This document shows, one piece after another, positions 51,986 through 60,870 of a stretch of 64,000 nucleotides of DNA. The notes under the pieces were generated by a model. That model did not search any database. It saw only the letters and a list, made by a program, of their open reading frames with translations, and had not been told where the DNA came from. A program made the translations under genes and the position numbers. The stretch is taken from positions 1 through 64,000 of the forward strand of contig NZ_FCOI02000034.1 of the NCBI RefSeq assembly GCF_001544795.2. The letters are read 5' to 3'. Positions within the stretch are counted from its first letter, which is position 1. Each line of letters starts with the position of its first letter. Origin of the DNA: Caballeronia temeraria. GTDB lineage: Bacteria > Pseudomonadota > Gammaproteobacteria > Burkholderiales > Burkholderiaceae.

Positions 51986-52266
51986 TCCTTCCAATCCTTG
52001 CCGGGGGCCTTGCCTGCACTTGCCGCGCCGCTCGTGGCGCAGCCATGCTGCTTCTGCAAGCGCGCTTTCTCGCTGCGCCGGAGCGTCGCCGGATCGGGTC
52101 CGGATTGCTCCGCGGCGCCTGCGCTGCCCGCGACATCCGCCGAGCTGCCGAAGGCGCCCGCGTGCGAAAACGTGCTGGAGGGCGGCGCGCCGGTCTGCGG
52201 CGCCCATGCGTCCTGCATGCAAACCCGCGCGGGCGCGAACATTCCCGAACGAACGATGTGATCCAT
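51982..52266 (-). CDS. Small protein coupled to the ABC-receiver fusion, unknown function
   Basis: A 94-residue protein rich in Ala, Ser, Gly and Pro with a basic C-terminus (LRRSEKARLQKQHGCATSGA ... KDWKE). It contains two Cys and no membrane segment. The ATG at 52266 has a strong AGGAAGGGG upstream, and its TGA overlaps the GTG of the ABC fusion as GTGA. Translation of the exporter therefore appears coupled to it. I recognise no family. It could be an accessory or leader peptide for the exporter. Confidence 0.65.
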   Translation of the reverse strand: MDHIVRSGMFAPARVCMQDAWAPQTGAPPSSTFSHAGAFGSSADVAGSAGAAEQSGPDPATLRRSEKARLQKQHGCATSGAASAGKAPGKDWKE

Positions 52267-53010
52267 CGTGCCCCTTCCTTTGCGATCTTTACCGAGTCAT
52301 ACATGCCAGCAACGCTTGCGCCAGATCGGCGGCCGAAGATGCGCGCGTATGGGCCCGCGACCGATACGGATGGCCAAATCCATTTGCCGCCGCCGCGCGG
52401 ATGTCGATAGAGAAGCGGCGGACGCGTCTCGATCCGCTCAACCTGTTGCCATCCGCATGCGTTGGCACGCACGATGCGGTTCGTTGCTGGTGCGAGAACG
52501 CCAACGACGCCCCATCTGGGGCATTCATGGATGCTGGGCACTTCCCGCTTGCCCTCGCGGAATTGGAGTGAGAGGCCGAAGGCGGCCCGTTCATCGCGAG
52601 CTGCGGCGATGCTCTCGAAGCCGCGCTGCGGCGCGCAAACGGGGTCTTAGCTACAACGACGGGAAAACTTTTCAATTGCCGCTCGAAAGGTCGTAGCGTG
52701 CGTTTCATGGGCGTTTTTTCTCGTCACTTCGTTCCTTTTACCGACAGGGAGCCGGTAGCATAGACCGCGCGCAGGGTCGTCAGGAATCTGAGGCAAATGG
52801 AGCCTGCCTCCCTGCCGATGATCGGTAACGCGTGCATCCGCCTATTATTCCATCGCAATCCTAAAAATATTCGTGTGCGCGTCAGAACGGCGTGCGTTCA
52901 GTACATGTGCGCGCAGATGGATGCGGCTTCATGCCCTGGAACAGCCCATGCTGAGACGGCGTCATGGCCACGCAAGCAGGCATCTTTTTCAACCAGCAGC
53001 GGAGTCTTGA
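52267..53010. other. Intergenic region with no supported gene
   Basis: About 0.74 kb. It contains the promoter side of the ABC fusion operon (minus strand). Frames on both strands are Arg/Ser/Ala-rich without family motifs or good ribosome binding sites. Base composition is uneven, with an AT-rich patch near 52840-52880. Confidence 0.5.
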
Positions 53011-53279
53011 ACGAAAGCACTCGTCTATGATGAACCGCGCAACGTCGTCGTAAAGGACCTGCCCAGCGCGCGGTCGAGGGTGCGAGTCTTCTGTAGGAAG
53101 GGCCAGAGCATGGCGACCCTTACAACCGCAAGGTGCGCGATCTAATCGCCGCAGGCAAGGTGCAGCTTTCGCAGATCGTGTTGCACGAAATGCCGCTCGA
53201 ACAGGCGCCCGAAGGTTAACGCAACTTCGACGAGCGCAAGAACGGCTGGACCAAGGTCGTGCTGAAAACCGCCGCATAA
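53011..53279 (+). pseudogene. Alcohol dehydrogenase remnant: N- and C-terminal ends only
   Basis: The first part reads KALVYDEPRNVVVKDLPSA, the start of a medium-chain dehydrogenase whose initiation codon is now ACG. It then passes, in another frame, directly to the C-terminal part GPEHGDPYNRKVRDLIAAGK onward to KNGWTKVVLKTAA. About 300 residues including both zinc sites and the NAD fold are missing. An in-frame TAA at 53217 interrupts the tail after APEG. It belongs to a different subgroup from the 984 and 43997 copies. Confidence 0.8.
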
Positions 53280-53295
53280 AATCCAGGAGCGCAAC

Positions 53296-54162
53296 ATGAA
53301 CGACACTGACTATCCCCGCCCGCCTCTGCCACCGCAGCAGCAGGACAACCGCCCAGGACTCACCGCTCCGATGGACCCTCCGCCGGATCACGGCGAAGCG
53401 AGCTACAAGGGCAGCGGCCGACTCATGGGCAAGGTCGCGCTCATCACCGGCGCGGACAGCGGCATCGGACGCGCGGTGGCAATCGCCTATGCGCGCGAAG
53501 GCGCGGATATTGCCATCGCCTATCTTAACGAGCACGGCGACGCCGAGGAAACCGCGCGGTGGGTCGAGCAAGCGGGACGGCGGACTCTGCTCTTGCCCGG
53601 CGACATCACCGACCGCGAGCATTGCCGGCAGCTCGTCGAGAAGACGGCGGAAACGTTCGGGCGCATCGACGTGCTGGTGAACAATGCAGCCTATCAGGCG
53701 ACCTACGACAAGCTCGAGGACATCAGCGACGACGAATGGGACAAGACCTATTCCACCAACATCGGCGCGATGTTCCGCATCACCAAAGCGGCGCTCGCGT
53801 ACATGAAGACCGGCGGCGCGATCGTCAATACCACGTCGGTCAATGCCGATGCGCCGAATCCCGGACTGATCGCGTACGCGAGCACCAAGGGCGCGATTCA
53901 GAACTTCACTGGCGGGCTCGCGCAACTGCTGGCCGAACGCGGCATCCGCGCGAACTGCGTGGCGCCTGGGCCGATCTGGACGCCGCTTATTCCATCGACC
54001 ATGCCGCCGTCGAGCGTCGAGAACTTCGGCATGCAGACGCCGATGAAGCGCCCCGGCCAGCCCGCCGAACTCGCCCCTGCCTATGTGATGCTCGCGTCGG
54101 ACGAGTCGAGCTATGTGTCGGGCGCGACCGTCGCGGTGACGGGCGGCAAGCCCATCATCTAG
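53296..54162 (+). CDS. SDR-family oxidoreductase (YhdF/general-stress type)
   Basis: A 288-residue SDR with a 40-residue proline-rich N-terminal extension (PRPPLPPQQQDNRPG), typical of the YhdF/GsiB-associated general-stress dehydrogenase group. Cofactor motif TGADSGIGRAVA, NNAA, catalytic Ser in NTTSVNAD, YASTK for YxxxK, and APGPIWTPLIPS. The ATG at 53296 follows CAGGAG. It lies 17 bp after the dehydrogenase remnant, so it may once have been its operon partner. The substrate is unknown. Confidence 0.9.
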   Translation: MNDTDYPRPPLPPQQQDNRPGLTAPMDPPPDHGEASYKGSGRLMGKVALITGADSGIGRAVAIAYAREGADIAIAYLNEHGDAEETARWVEQAGRRTLLLPGDITDREHCRQLVEKTAETFGRIDVLVNNAAYQATYDKLEDISDDEWDKTYSTNIGAMFRITKAALAYMKTGGAIVNTTSVNADAPNPGLIAYASTKGAIQNFTGGLAQLLAERGIRANCVAPGPIWTPLIPSTMPPSSVENFGMQTPMKRPGQPAELAPAYVMLASDESSYVSGATVAVTGGKPII

Positions 54163-54546
54163 CCGCGAATGGCATTATCGCTGACGATCTTCTCCAGTTC
54201 ATCACGCGCGGGTGACCAGTAGTTGGCCAGATTCAGCTTCGTATTTGTAACGGTCAGAGGAAGCCGTTTATTCGAGCCGCTCAGGAATAGGCCCAAAGCG
54301 CGTCGCGCCGGGCTTCTTGCGGCCGATAAGCCTCGACAGCTCGGCGATCACGCAACACATGAAGATTAACGTCACGCGCAGGATCTGGACGGCCCGGAAT
54401 CGCGGTCAGTTGACGTCGGACCAGAGCCTCGCGCAATAAACGCGCGTGCGCTCTAGAACATCACGCCCCTACGCCGTCAGCGTCAACGAGCGCGTAGTCC
54501 GGCTGAACAGCCTGAGTCCGAAGTGCTACTACAGCCGCTGGATGCT
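54163..54546. other. Intergenic region, possible membrane-protein fragment
   Basis: About 0.38 kb between converging genes. On the minus strand, around 54270-54400, a short frame reads VTLIFMCCVIAELSRLIGRK then KPGATRFGPIPERLE. It has a hydrophobic helix and a tail but lacks a start and family assignment; it is probably a fragment. Nothing else is seen. Confidence 0.45.
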
Positions 54547-55398
54547 CTAGTGCATCGAGCGCGCGACGAGTCCCTTCGCTTCGTTGCTGCTCGAATCGAT
54601 CGACAGCGCAGTGTTGGCATTTTGCCAGGCACACATGGCACGCTCCTGTACGACGCAGCCGCGTGCCGCCTTCAAGGCCGCATTGCGAGCCCTCTCCCGT
54701 GACAGCAGATCCTGCTTGAGCCGGAGGGCCTCGGGATTGTCTGGCTGCAACGAAAGTGCCCAAAAAATGCCGGACCGCGCCAGTTGCAGGTTGTTCTTTC
54801 CGAGACCATCGTGCGCTCGCGCGAGCGCGAGCTGTATCGACTTCTGATTTTTGTCGGCGGATACCTTGTCACTCGGCGGCGCTTCCGAGTTTGCGGCAAC
54901 CGTCGGAACCTGCGGCATGGTCGTGGCCTGCGCGGGCCGATTCGAATAGTTCGGCGTCACCATGCCTCGCGCGGCGATCGTTCTGGTCGGCTCTTTGTGC
55001 GTTTCATGATTCTGAATCCAGTACAAGAGTCCCGATCCGCAGACGAGTACGAAGGCCACCCCGAGCGTGAGCGCTGCCCCCTTTTTCATGCGCCGACGAC
55101 CGGTATCGCAGTGCGGTGGCGGACAGACCTCGTCGTCGGGATAAACGGCGTCGTTCGATGCACCCGAGGATGCGTTTTGGCGCGGCCACAGCGGGGGGTA
55201 AGGCGGAACATCTACACGCCCGTGTGGTGCGCCATGCACTGATGAGCCAGGCTTCGCCGCGGCGGGTGCACGATCGCTGACCACTAACCGCGCAGGCGCA
55301 CCGCAATGAGGACAGGACGAATCCGGCCGCAGTACCTTGCCACCGCAGCGAGCGCAGGTACCCGTGACAATTGGGGTAAGAACGCCTTGTTCGTCCAT
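54547..55398 (-). CDS. Zinc-ribbon, single-span membrane protein with TPR-like C-terminus
   Basis: A 283-residue protein. An N-terminal zinc ribbon (CARCGG ... CPHCGAPA, residues about 15-34) is followed by a Pro-rich linker and a basic stretch RRRMKKG. A transmembrane helix (AALTLGVAFVLVCGSGLLYW) follows at about 105-125, then a Thr/Pro-rich linker. The C-terminal 100 residues are helical, with a TPR-like pattern (LARAHDGLGKNNLQLARSGI, ALSLQPDNPEALRLKQDLLS). The zinc ribbon would be cytosolic and the repeats periplasmic. ATG at 55398 has GGAGGAG upstream. Function is unknown; a scaffold or sensor is possible. Confidence 0.8.
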   Translation of the reverse strand: MDEQGVLTPIVTGTCARCGGKVLRPDSSCPHCGAPARLVVSDRAPAAAKPGSSVHGAPHGRVDVPPYPPLWPRQNASSGASNDAVYPDDEVCPPPHCDTGRRRMKKGAALTLGVAFVLVCGSGLLYWIQNHETHKEPTRTIAARGMVTPNYSNRPAQATTMPQVPTVAANSEAPPSDKVSADKNQKSIQLALARAHDGLGKNNLQLARSGIFWALSLQPDNPEALRLKQDLLSRERARNAALKAARGCVVQERAMCAWQNANTALSIDSSSNEAKGLVARSMH

Positions 55399-55764
55399 CT
55401 AAACTCTCCTCCTCGTTGAAGTGCAAACGAAACGTCGGACCGGAAAAGTGCTTGATGCGACGGGCACGACGGGCACAGGCGGCCGCTCGTTCGATATGGA
55501 AGGGCGCTCTTCGTCGCGATGACGAGACTCGAACTATTAGTCTAACATCGGGCCGCTCGGGCGCGGCGTCATGCCATCGACCTGGGACGCTACCAGCCGA
55601 GCGACGCCCGCGTAGATGTTGCTCAAAGTTCGCACGCAGTTAAGTTCTACTTATACCTCCGCATTTTTGTTTGAATCGACTTGCCGCCATCGGTCACGGA
55701 CCATGGATTCCTGCCCGACGCGCCTCTGCGCGCAGGAAACGCAGTGGATCCACGGAGGTCGTCC
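55399..55764. other. Divergent intergenic region
   Basis: About 0.37 kb between the zinc-ribbon gene (minus) and the truncated peptidase (plus). It must hold the zinc-ribbon promoter. Nothing further was recognised; a GACTCGAAC string near 55527 does not fold into a tRNA. Confidence 0.5.
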
Positions 55765-56229
55765 ATGCAAGCCGACGTTCTCGTCGCCCTCGGCGCCGAA
55801 GCATCCGATCTGCGACGCACCCTTGCGCGCGCGGTCGCCGCAAGCAGTCAGGAAGTCGTCGATCTGGCGCGTGCGCTCGTCGCCGAGCCGAGCCATTACC
55901 CGCCCGGCGACACCCACTCCGTCGCTCGACGCATCGAGGCAATGCTGGAGGGCACTGACGTCGAGATCACGCGATACGGCACTCTGCCGCACGTGATGAA
56001 CCTCGTCGTGCGGGTACGCGGCATGACGCCCGGACGGCGACTCGTCTTCAACGGCCATCTCGACACTTTTCCGCTCGTCGACGCGGATCGCTGGAGCGCC
56101 GACCCGAAAGGCGAGGTCCGCGATGGCAAGCTCTACGGCCTCGGCGTTTCCGACATGAAAGGCGGCATCGCGGCAATCGTGTTCGCGCTGCGCCACCTCG
56201 CCGCACTGCGAGACACGCTGCCCGGTGAC
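55765..56229 (+). pseudogene. Truncated M20-family peptidase/deacetylase, N-terminal part only
   Basis: From ATG 55765, preceded by GGAGG, about 155 residues of an M20 metallopeptidase are clear: VVDLARALVAEPSHYPPGDT, MNLVVRVRGMTPGRRLVFNG, HLDTFP with the metal His and Asp, YGLGVSDMKGGIAAIVFALR with the bridging Asp, ending LRDTLPGD. Family members are normally about 400 residues. Homology stops abruptly at about 56229, although the frame remains open through a promoter-like region into the next gene. The second metal-ligand Glu and dimerisation domain are lost. Confidence 0.8.
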
Positions 56230-56255
56230 GCACGCACAGATCGATTTCCCCCTCC

Positions 56256-56273
56256 TTGTCACAGATATGTCAC
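56256..56273 (+). promoter_or_regulatory. Pho-box-like direct repeat
   Basis: TTGTCAC-AGAT-ATGTCAC has two seven-base near-identical units separated by four bases, the geometry of PhoB boxes (CTGTCAT-N4-CTGTCAT). It lies 133 bp upstream of the 84-residue gene at 56407 and close to two phosphate-transport units. PhoB binding is inference. Confidence 0.45.
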
Positions 56274-56406
56274 AATCGCGCCATTTGTAGCGAAGGGGCC
56301 ATCCGTAGTTCGGGTCGGCAAGAGAGCTTTCGCTTCCCGCACGCGCTCGCTCGGAAAGGCGCGCCGCGTGTGGTCAGCAACCGCGCGCCAGATGCAGAGG
56401 CATACC

Positions 56407-56661
56407 ATGCCCCAGACGTACGAATACAACGGCTTCACCCTTCAGATTGCCATCGAGCGTAATTTGCACCGCTCGTCGTGCTCCGCCGATCCACTCGGAT
56501 ACGTTGCGGTGGTGCGCATCTGTCAACCTGGGACCGCCTTGTCCCGGTTCTCGCCTCTGAGGCTGGGTGAAGCGGGCGGACGCGCATTCGCCAGCAAAGC
56601 GGCGGCGCTTGACGGCGGCTTCATGGCAGCCCGACGGATGGTTGACGACCTGCTCTGCTGA
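56407..56661 (+). CDS. Small conserved-looking protein of unknown function
   Basis: An 84-residue protein beginning MPQTYEYNGFTLQIAIERNL, with RFSPLRLGEAGGRAFASKAA near the middle and RRMVDDLLC at the end. It contains three Cys and no membrane segment. The ATG at 56407 has AGAGGC seven bases upstream. Although it is in the same frame as the truncated peptidase, its composition and start indicate a separate gene. A Pho-box-like repeat lies upstream. It converges with the Pit transporter gene 26 bp away. Confidence 0.65.
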   Translation: MPQTYEYNGFTLQIAIERNLHRSSCSADPLGYVAVVRICQPGTALSRFSPLRLGEAGGRAFASKAAALDGGFMAARRMVDDLLC

Positions 56662-56687
56662 TGGATTGTCGCGATGGTTGGCGCCGC

Positions 56688-57698
56688 TCACAGCGCGTGC
56701 GTAGCGACCCACCATCCCGCCGCGGCCATCGCAGCGGACGCCGGGATCGTTAGCACCCACGCCCACACGATTTTGCCCGCGACGCCCCAGCGGACCGCGC
56801 TCAGCTTTTGCGTCGCGCCAACGCCGACGATTGCTCCGGTGATCGTGTGGGTCGTGGATACGGGAATTCCGAGCCACGATGCCGTGAAAAGCGTCAGTGC
56901 GCCACCCGACTCCGCGCAGAATCCTCCCACGGGCCTGAGCTTGGTGATTTTCTGCCCCATCGTGCGAACGATGCGCCAGCCACCGAAAAGCGTGCCGATG
57001 CCCATCGACAGATAGCAGCCGCCAATTACCCATACGGGAGGCGCATCGGCGGTAGCCGACGCGTATCCGGTTGCGATCAGCAGCATCCAGATGATCCCGA
57101 TCGTCTTCTGCGCGTCATTGCCACCGTGCCCCAGGCTGTAGAGACCCGCCGAGAGCAATTGCACCCGCCGGAAGCGGCGATCCACCTTGCTGGGTGGTGT
57201 GCGGAAATACAGCCATGAGACGGCCAGCATGAAGCATGACCCGAGCACGAAGCCAAGCAGCGGCGAGATGAAGATGAACGCAACCGTCTTGAGGAGCCCG
57301 TCATAGTTGAGTGCGCCCCACCCCGATTTCGCGAGTGCCGAGCCGACCAGGCCGCCGATCAGCGCATGTGACGAACTCGACGGAATGCCGTACACCCAGG
57401 TAATTACGTTCCACCCGATTGCACCGAAGAGCGCGCCGAAGATCACATAATGATCAACGATTAATGGATCGATCGTGCCCTTACCGACCGTCTGCGCTAC
57501 TTTCAGATGGAAGACGAAATAGGCAATGACGTTGAATGTTGCAGCGAACGCCACTGCTTGTTGCGGTTTCAATACGCCAGTCGACACGACCGTGGCGATC
57601 GAATTCGCTGCGTCGTGAAAGCCGTTCATGAAGTCGAACACGAGCGCGATCGCGACCAGCAGAACGACCACCCAGACTGCGAGCTGGACGGACTGCAT
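56688..57698 (-). CDS. pit: Low-affinity inorganic phosphate transporter (Pit family)
   Basis: A 336-residue inner-membrane phosphate:cation symporter. The two inverted Pit signatures are visible: FDFMNGFHDAANSIATVVST near the N-terminus and SLGHGGNDAQKTIGIIWMLL in the middle. PVSTTHTITGAIVGVGAT near the C-terminus and GIPSSSSHALIGGLVGSAL are the repeat partners. About ten helices are predicted. ATG at 57698 shares its A with the DUF47 stop (TGATG), so the two are translationally coupled, the usual pit arrangement. Confidence 0.93.
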   Translation of the reverse strand: MQSVQLAVWVVVLLVAIALVFDFMNGFHDAANSIATVVSTGVLKPQQAVAFAATFNVIAYFVFHLKVAQTVGKGTIDPLIVDHYVIFGALFGAIGWNVITWVYGIPSSSSHALIGGLVGSALAKSGWGALNYDGLLKTVAFIFISPLLGFVLGSCFMLAVSWLYFRTPPSKVDRRFRRVQLLSAGLYSLGHGGNDAQKTIGIIWMLLIATGYASATADAPPVWVIGGCYLSMGIGTLFGGWRIVRTMGQKITKLRPVGGFCAESGGALTLFTASWLGIPVSTTHTITGAIVGVGATQKLSAVRWGVAGKIVWAWVLTIPASAAMAAAGWWVATHAL

Positions 57699-58324
57699 CA
57701 AGCGTTTTCCAGTACGATGCCCTGGAGAATGTCCGCGACATCCTCGCATCTGTCGGTGATGGTCTCGAGCAACTCGTAGACCGCCTTGAGCTTGATCAGC
57801 GTCTTGACGTCATCTTCTTCGCGGAAGAGCTTCGACATCGCGGAGCGAAGGACGCGGTCTGCGTCAGATTCCAGTCGGTCGATGTCTTCGCAGGCCTTCA
57901 GGATCTGGGGCGTTTGCTTCATGTTCGATAGCAGGCCCACGGCGAACTGCACACGCTCCGCGGTCGCAGTGCAAATGTGCGCGAGCTGACTTGCTTCGGA
58001 GCTGAGAGCTCGCACGTCGTAGAGAGAGATAACGGTGGCGACGTCCTCCATCAAATCGAGGATATCGTCCATGGTGGTGATCAGCTTGTGAATGACGTCG
58101 CGGTCGAAGGGCGTGATGAACGTCTTGTGCAACAGATCCATCGTCTCACGGGTGAGTCTGTCGGCCTCCTTCTCGGCCTTCTGCAGGTTCCCCTTATAGA
58201 TTTCCGCGTCCTGCAGATTATCGATCAGCAACTCGAGTTCCTTGCCCGCCGCGACGATGCAGACTGCATGCGCGTTGAAGATCTCGAAAAACCTGCCCTC
58301 GGTGGGCATGAACTTACCGAACAT
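57698..58324 (-). CDS. DUF47-family PhoU-like protein
   Basis: A 208-residue all-helical protein of the DUF47/TIGR00153 family, related to PhoU. MFGKFMPTEGRFFEIFNAHA starts the family profile and FITPFDRDVIHKLITTMDDI is a characteristic central block with acidic metal-binding residues. RLESDADRVLRSAM belongs to the second half. These proteins modulate Pit transporters. The ATG at 58324 has a GGGGGA upstream. It is first in the two-gene pit operon. Confidence 0.92.
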   Translation of the reverse strand: MFGKFMPTEGRFFEIFNAHAVCIVAAGKELELLIDNLQDAEIYKGNLQKAEKEADRLTRETMDLLHKTFITPFDRDVIHKLITTMDDILDLMEDVATVISLYDVRALSSEASQLAHICTATAERVQFAVGLLSNMKQTPQILKACEDIDRLESDADRVLRSAMSKLFREEDDVKTLIKLKAVYELLETITDRCEDVADILQGIVLENA

Positions 58325-58552
58325 GAAATCCCCCGAAATAAGTCAGACCTTTGACTTTCACGAAAGGGACATATTGTAGCTGCTGAGTGAGGATGCCCTT
58401 CAAATCCGTGCCGATACCCTCATCCCTATTCCTGAGTCCGTTTCCGCACGCGGTCGCGAGCTGACAATGCACGTTTGCATCGACCATGAGGAGGTTGTCG
58501 TGGGACAAGCCGAGAGAAAGGCACGGGCGTCTTGGTGCTTGAGCGAGCGGCT

Positions 58553-60220
58553 TCACTCCTTGACGTGCAGCGTGTCGAGGGAACGCCTGCGCAAGCGTGT
58601 GTCATGCAATGCGCCCGCCGCGTCGAGCACCGGATACGCCGTCGAACAGAAGAGCGAGTTCAATCGTTTCATATTGCCGATGAGATCGAGGTGCAGGGCG
58701 CTGGTTTCCATGCTGCGCAGCGACTGTCCCGCGAGGCGATCGAGATGCTCGTGCGAATACGCCCGCTCCAGATCGCGAAAGCGCTCCTTTTCCGCCAGCA
58801 ACTGTTCGGCACATCGCAGGTCGTTATTAAGAAAGACAGACAGTCCCAACCGCAGGTTGCTGATGAGCCTTGCATGCAGATCGTCGAGTTCGCCGAGGCC
58901 CTGCTCGGAGAAAGCGAGACGCTGGGAGATTTTCTTCTCCTCGATGTCGCTCACAATTCGCTCGATGATATCTCCCGCATGCTCGAGATTGATCGTCAAC
59001 GAAATGATGTCGGTCCAGCGACGGCTTTCCGACTCGTCAAGCTGCTCGCGAGAGATCAGCGTCAGATAGTTTTTTACTTCCGCATAAAGCTGGTCGACAT
59101 CGTCATCCATGCGCATCGTCTCGCGGGCGACGGCGAGATCGTTGCGCCTGAGGAGATCCGAAACGTTATCGAGCATGGCGCGCACGATGTCACCGATGCG
59201 GAGCACTTCGCGCGACGCATTCGCCAACGCCAGGCTCGGCGTTGCAAGACCGGCCGGATCGAGGTACAGCGGACGCAACTCGCCGGTCGTCACCGTCCGA
59301 TCGGGCAGTAACCGGCGGCTGATCGCGGCGACCCGATCGACGAGTGAGAGGCACGCGCAGCAGCGTATGGTGTTGTAGATCACATGGAATCCCACCACGG
59401 CTTCGCGCGGATTGGTGATCACAAGCGGCAATCCGCGTGCGAGCAGCGATGCAAACGGCAGAATGATGATCGCCCCCGCCAGCTTGAATGCGAAGCTGCC
59501 AGCGGAAAGACGTCGTGCCGCCGCGTTCTGCGGCAACGCATTGAGCAAGGCGAGGAGGCCGCTGCCCAGATTCGCGCCGACGACCAGGCACAAGGCGACC
59601 TTCAGCGAGATCACGCCGGACGACGCCAGTGTGGCTGTCAGCAGAACCGCAGCGAGGCTCGAGTAGGACAACATTGCGAAGCCAGCGCCCACGAGCGCGT
59701 CCAGCATCGTGTCGCCCGTGAGCGCGCCGAACATCACCCTCACTCCCGCGCCCTGCATCATGGGTTGAGCCGCTTCGACGATGAGATGCAGCGCCAGAAG
59801 GATCAAACCGAGTCCGATGATCGTGCGCCCCACCTGCCCTGCTCGCGTCTGCTTTCGAGTGAGAAAGAGAGGCACCCCGACCAGGATCAGAATCGGCGAG
59901 AGCCATGATAGATCGAGCGTGAGCACGCGCGCCATCAGCGCGGTGCCGACGTCAGCGCCAAGCATGACCGTCAGTCCAGCCGCCAGCGGCACCAATCCCT
60001 GTGCGGCGAACGACGTGATGATGACGGCGGTGGCGTTGCTACTTTGCACGAGGCTGGTGACGCCGATGCCCGCCAGAAATGCCCGCACCTTGCTGCCGGT
60101 GCTACGCCCCAAAATGGCGCGGAGATCGGCGCCAAGCACCCGGAGAATGCCGGTACGGACGATATGTGAGCCCCAGACCAGAAGGGCGACGCCTGAGAGC
60201 AGATTGAGAAGAATCAGCAC
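58553..60220 (-). CDS. Na/Pi cotransporter with C-terminal PhoU-like domain
   Basis: A 555-residue NptA/YjbB-type sodium-phosphate symporter. The membrane half (residues about 1-310) contains the paired QSSNAT and S-Y-S-S motifs (TSLVQSSNATAVIITSFAAQ; MLSYSSLAAVLLTATLASSG). The C-terminal half is a helical PhoU-like region (IVRAMLDNVSDLLRRNDLAV, TINLEHAGDIIERIVSDIEE). I chose GTG at 60220, with AGAGGAAA upstream and the first helix VLILLNLLSGVALLVWGSHI directly after; the frame is open to 60490 through low-complexity sequence. Direction could be uptake or efflux of phosphate. Confidence 0.9.
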   Translation of the reverse strand: MLILLNLLSGVALLVWGSHIVRTGILRVLGADLRAILGRSTGSKVRAFLAGIGVTSLVQSSNATAVIITSFAAQGLVPLAAGLTVMLGADVGTALMARVLTLDLSWLSPILILVGVPLFLTRKQTRAGQVGRTIIGLGLILLALHLIVEAAQPMMQGAGVRVMFGALTGDTMLDALVGAGFAMLSYSSLAAVLLTATLASSGVISLKVALCLVVGANLGSGLLALLNALPQNAAARRLSAGSFAFKLAGAIIILPFASLLARGLPLVITNPREAVVGFHVIYNTIRCCACLSLVDRVAAISRRLLPDRTVTTGELRPLYLDPAGLATPSLALANASREVLRIGDIVRAMLDNVSDLLRRNDLAVARETMRMDDDVDQLYAEVKNYLTLISREQLDESESRRWTDIISLTINLEHAGDIIERIVSDIEEKKISQRLAFSEQGLGELDDLHARLISNLRLGLSVFLNNDLRCAEQLLAEKERFRDLERAYSHEHLDRLAGQSLRSMETSALHLDLIGNMKRLNSLFCSTAYPVLDAAGALHDTRLRRRSLDTLHVKE

Positions 60221-60537
60221 GGCGGATCGATTTCCTCTGAAATGGACGTGACGCTGACGCCAGGCTGTCGAAAACCGAATTGTGACAATAGTGTTGCATA
60301 GTTCGCCCGCCATTTGAGTGAAGTTATCCTGCGGTGCAATCCGGTGTTGCGCGCATGCTGCAGCCTGCCGATGGCGGGCGGCGTTCGAAGTCCGGCTCAC
60401 AACGTTGAACGTGGGACACCTGCTCGGAACCAAGAATCGCCGAAGCGATGATGGGATCGCGTTTCCGACGATTCGTGAGGGCGAAGTCACCTGCCCCCGT
60501 CAGCATTGAAAATCTGCGCTGGTTCGCGGAGACCCTG
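60221..60537. other. Divergent promoter region
   Basis: About 0.32 kb between the Na/Pi gene and the truncated TauE gene. It contains TTGTGACA near 60280 but no clear pair of PhoB half-sites. No gene is supported. Confidence 0.5.
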
Positions 60538-60870
60538 ATGGGATACTCGATCGTATTGAGCGTGGGTTTGATGGCTGGTGTTCTGAGCGGCGTGATCGGC
60601 ATGGGTTCGTCTATGTTGCTGATGCCCGTGCTCGTGATCATCTACGGCCCTCAACAGGCCGTTCCGATCATGGCGATCGCCGCGATCATGGGTAATCTCG
60701 GGAAGGTTTTGTCGTGGTGGCGTGAGATCGACTGGAAAGCGTGCGTCGCGTATAGCGCGACGGCCGCGCCTGGCGCGATGCTAGGTGTTCGCACACTGCT
60801 CGCGCTGCCGCCGCACGCGGTCGGACTTTGGCGCCAGCTATGCAGCAACCGCGTCGGTTTCCTGGCTTGA
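60538..60870 (+). pseudogene. Truncated TauE/SafE-family sulfite exporter
   Basis: From ATG 60538 (GGAG nearby) the product starts with the TauE/SafE signature: MGYSIVLSVGLMAGVLSGVI then GMGSSMLLMPVLVIIYGPQQ, AVPIMAIAAIMGNLGKVLSW and APGAMLGVRTLLALPPHAV. Homology ends near 60825 and a stop follows at 60870, giving about 110 residues against the usual 240-270 and only about three of eight helices. Downstream, on the minus strand near 60885-60990, the string KPTVAERIERLRKYRGRLAA is a short fragment of another protein. Confidence 0.75.

Noticed and set aside
52289..52708. A 139-codon minus-strand frame upstream of the ABC fusion operon
   Set aside because: Ser/Ala/Arg-rich with no motifs, no convincing ribosome binding site, and frames of similar length open on the other strand.
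55500..55560. A GACTCGAAC string resembling a tRNA T-loop on the opposite strand
   Set aside because: No acceptor stem, anticodon stem or CCA-like end could be placed around it.
60255..60300. Possible Pho box upstream of the Na/Pi gene
   Set aside because: Only one half-site (TTGTCAC on the minus strand) matches; the second unit at the required spacing does not.
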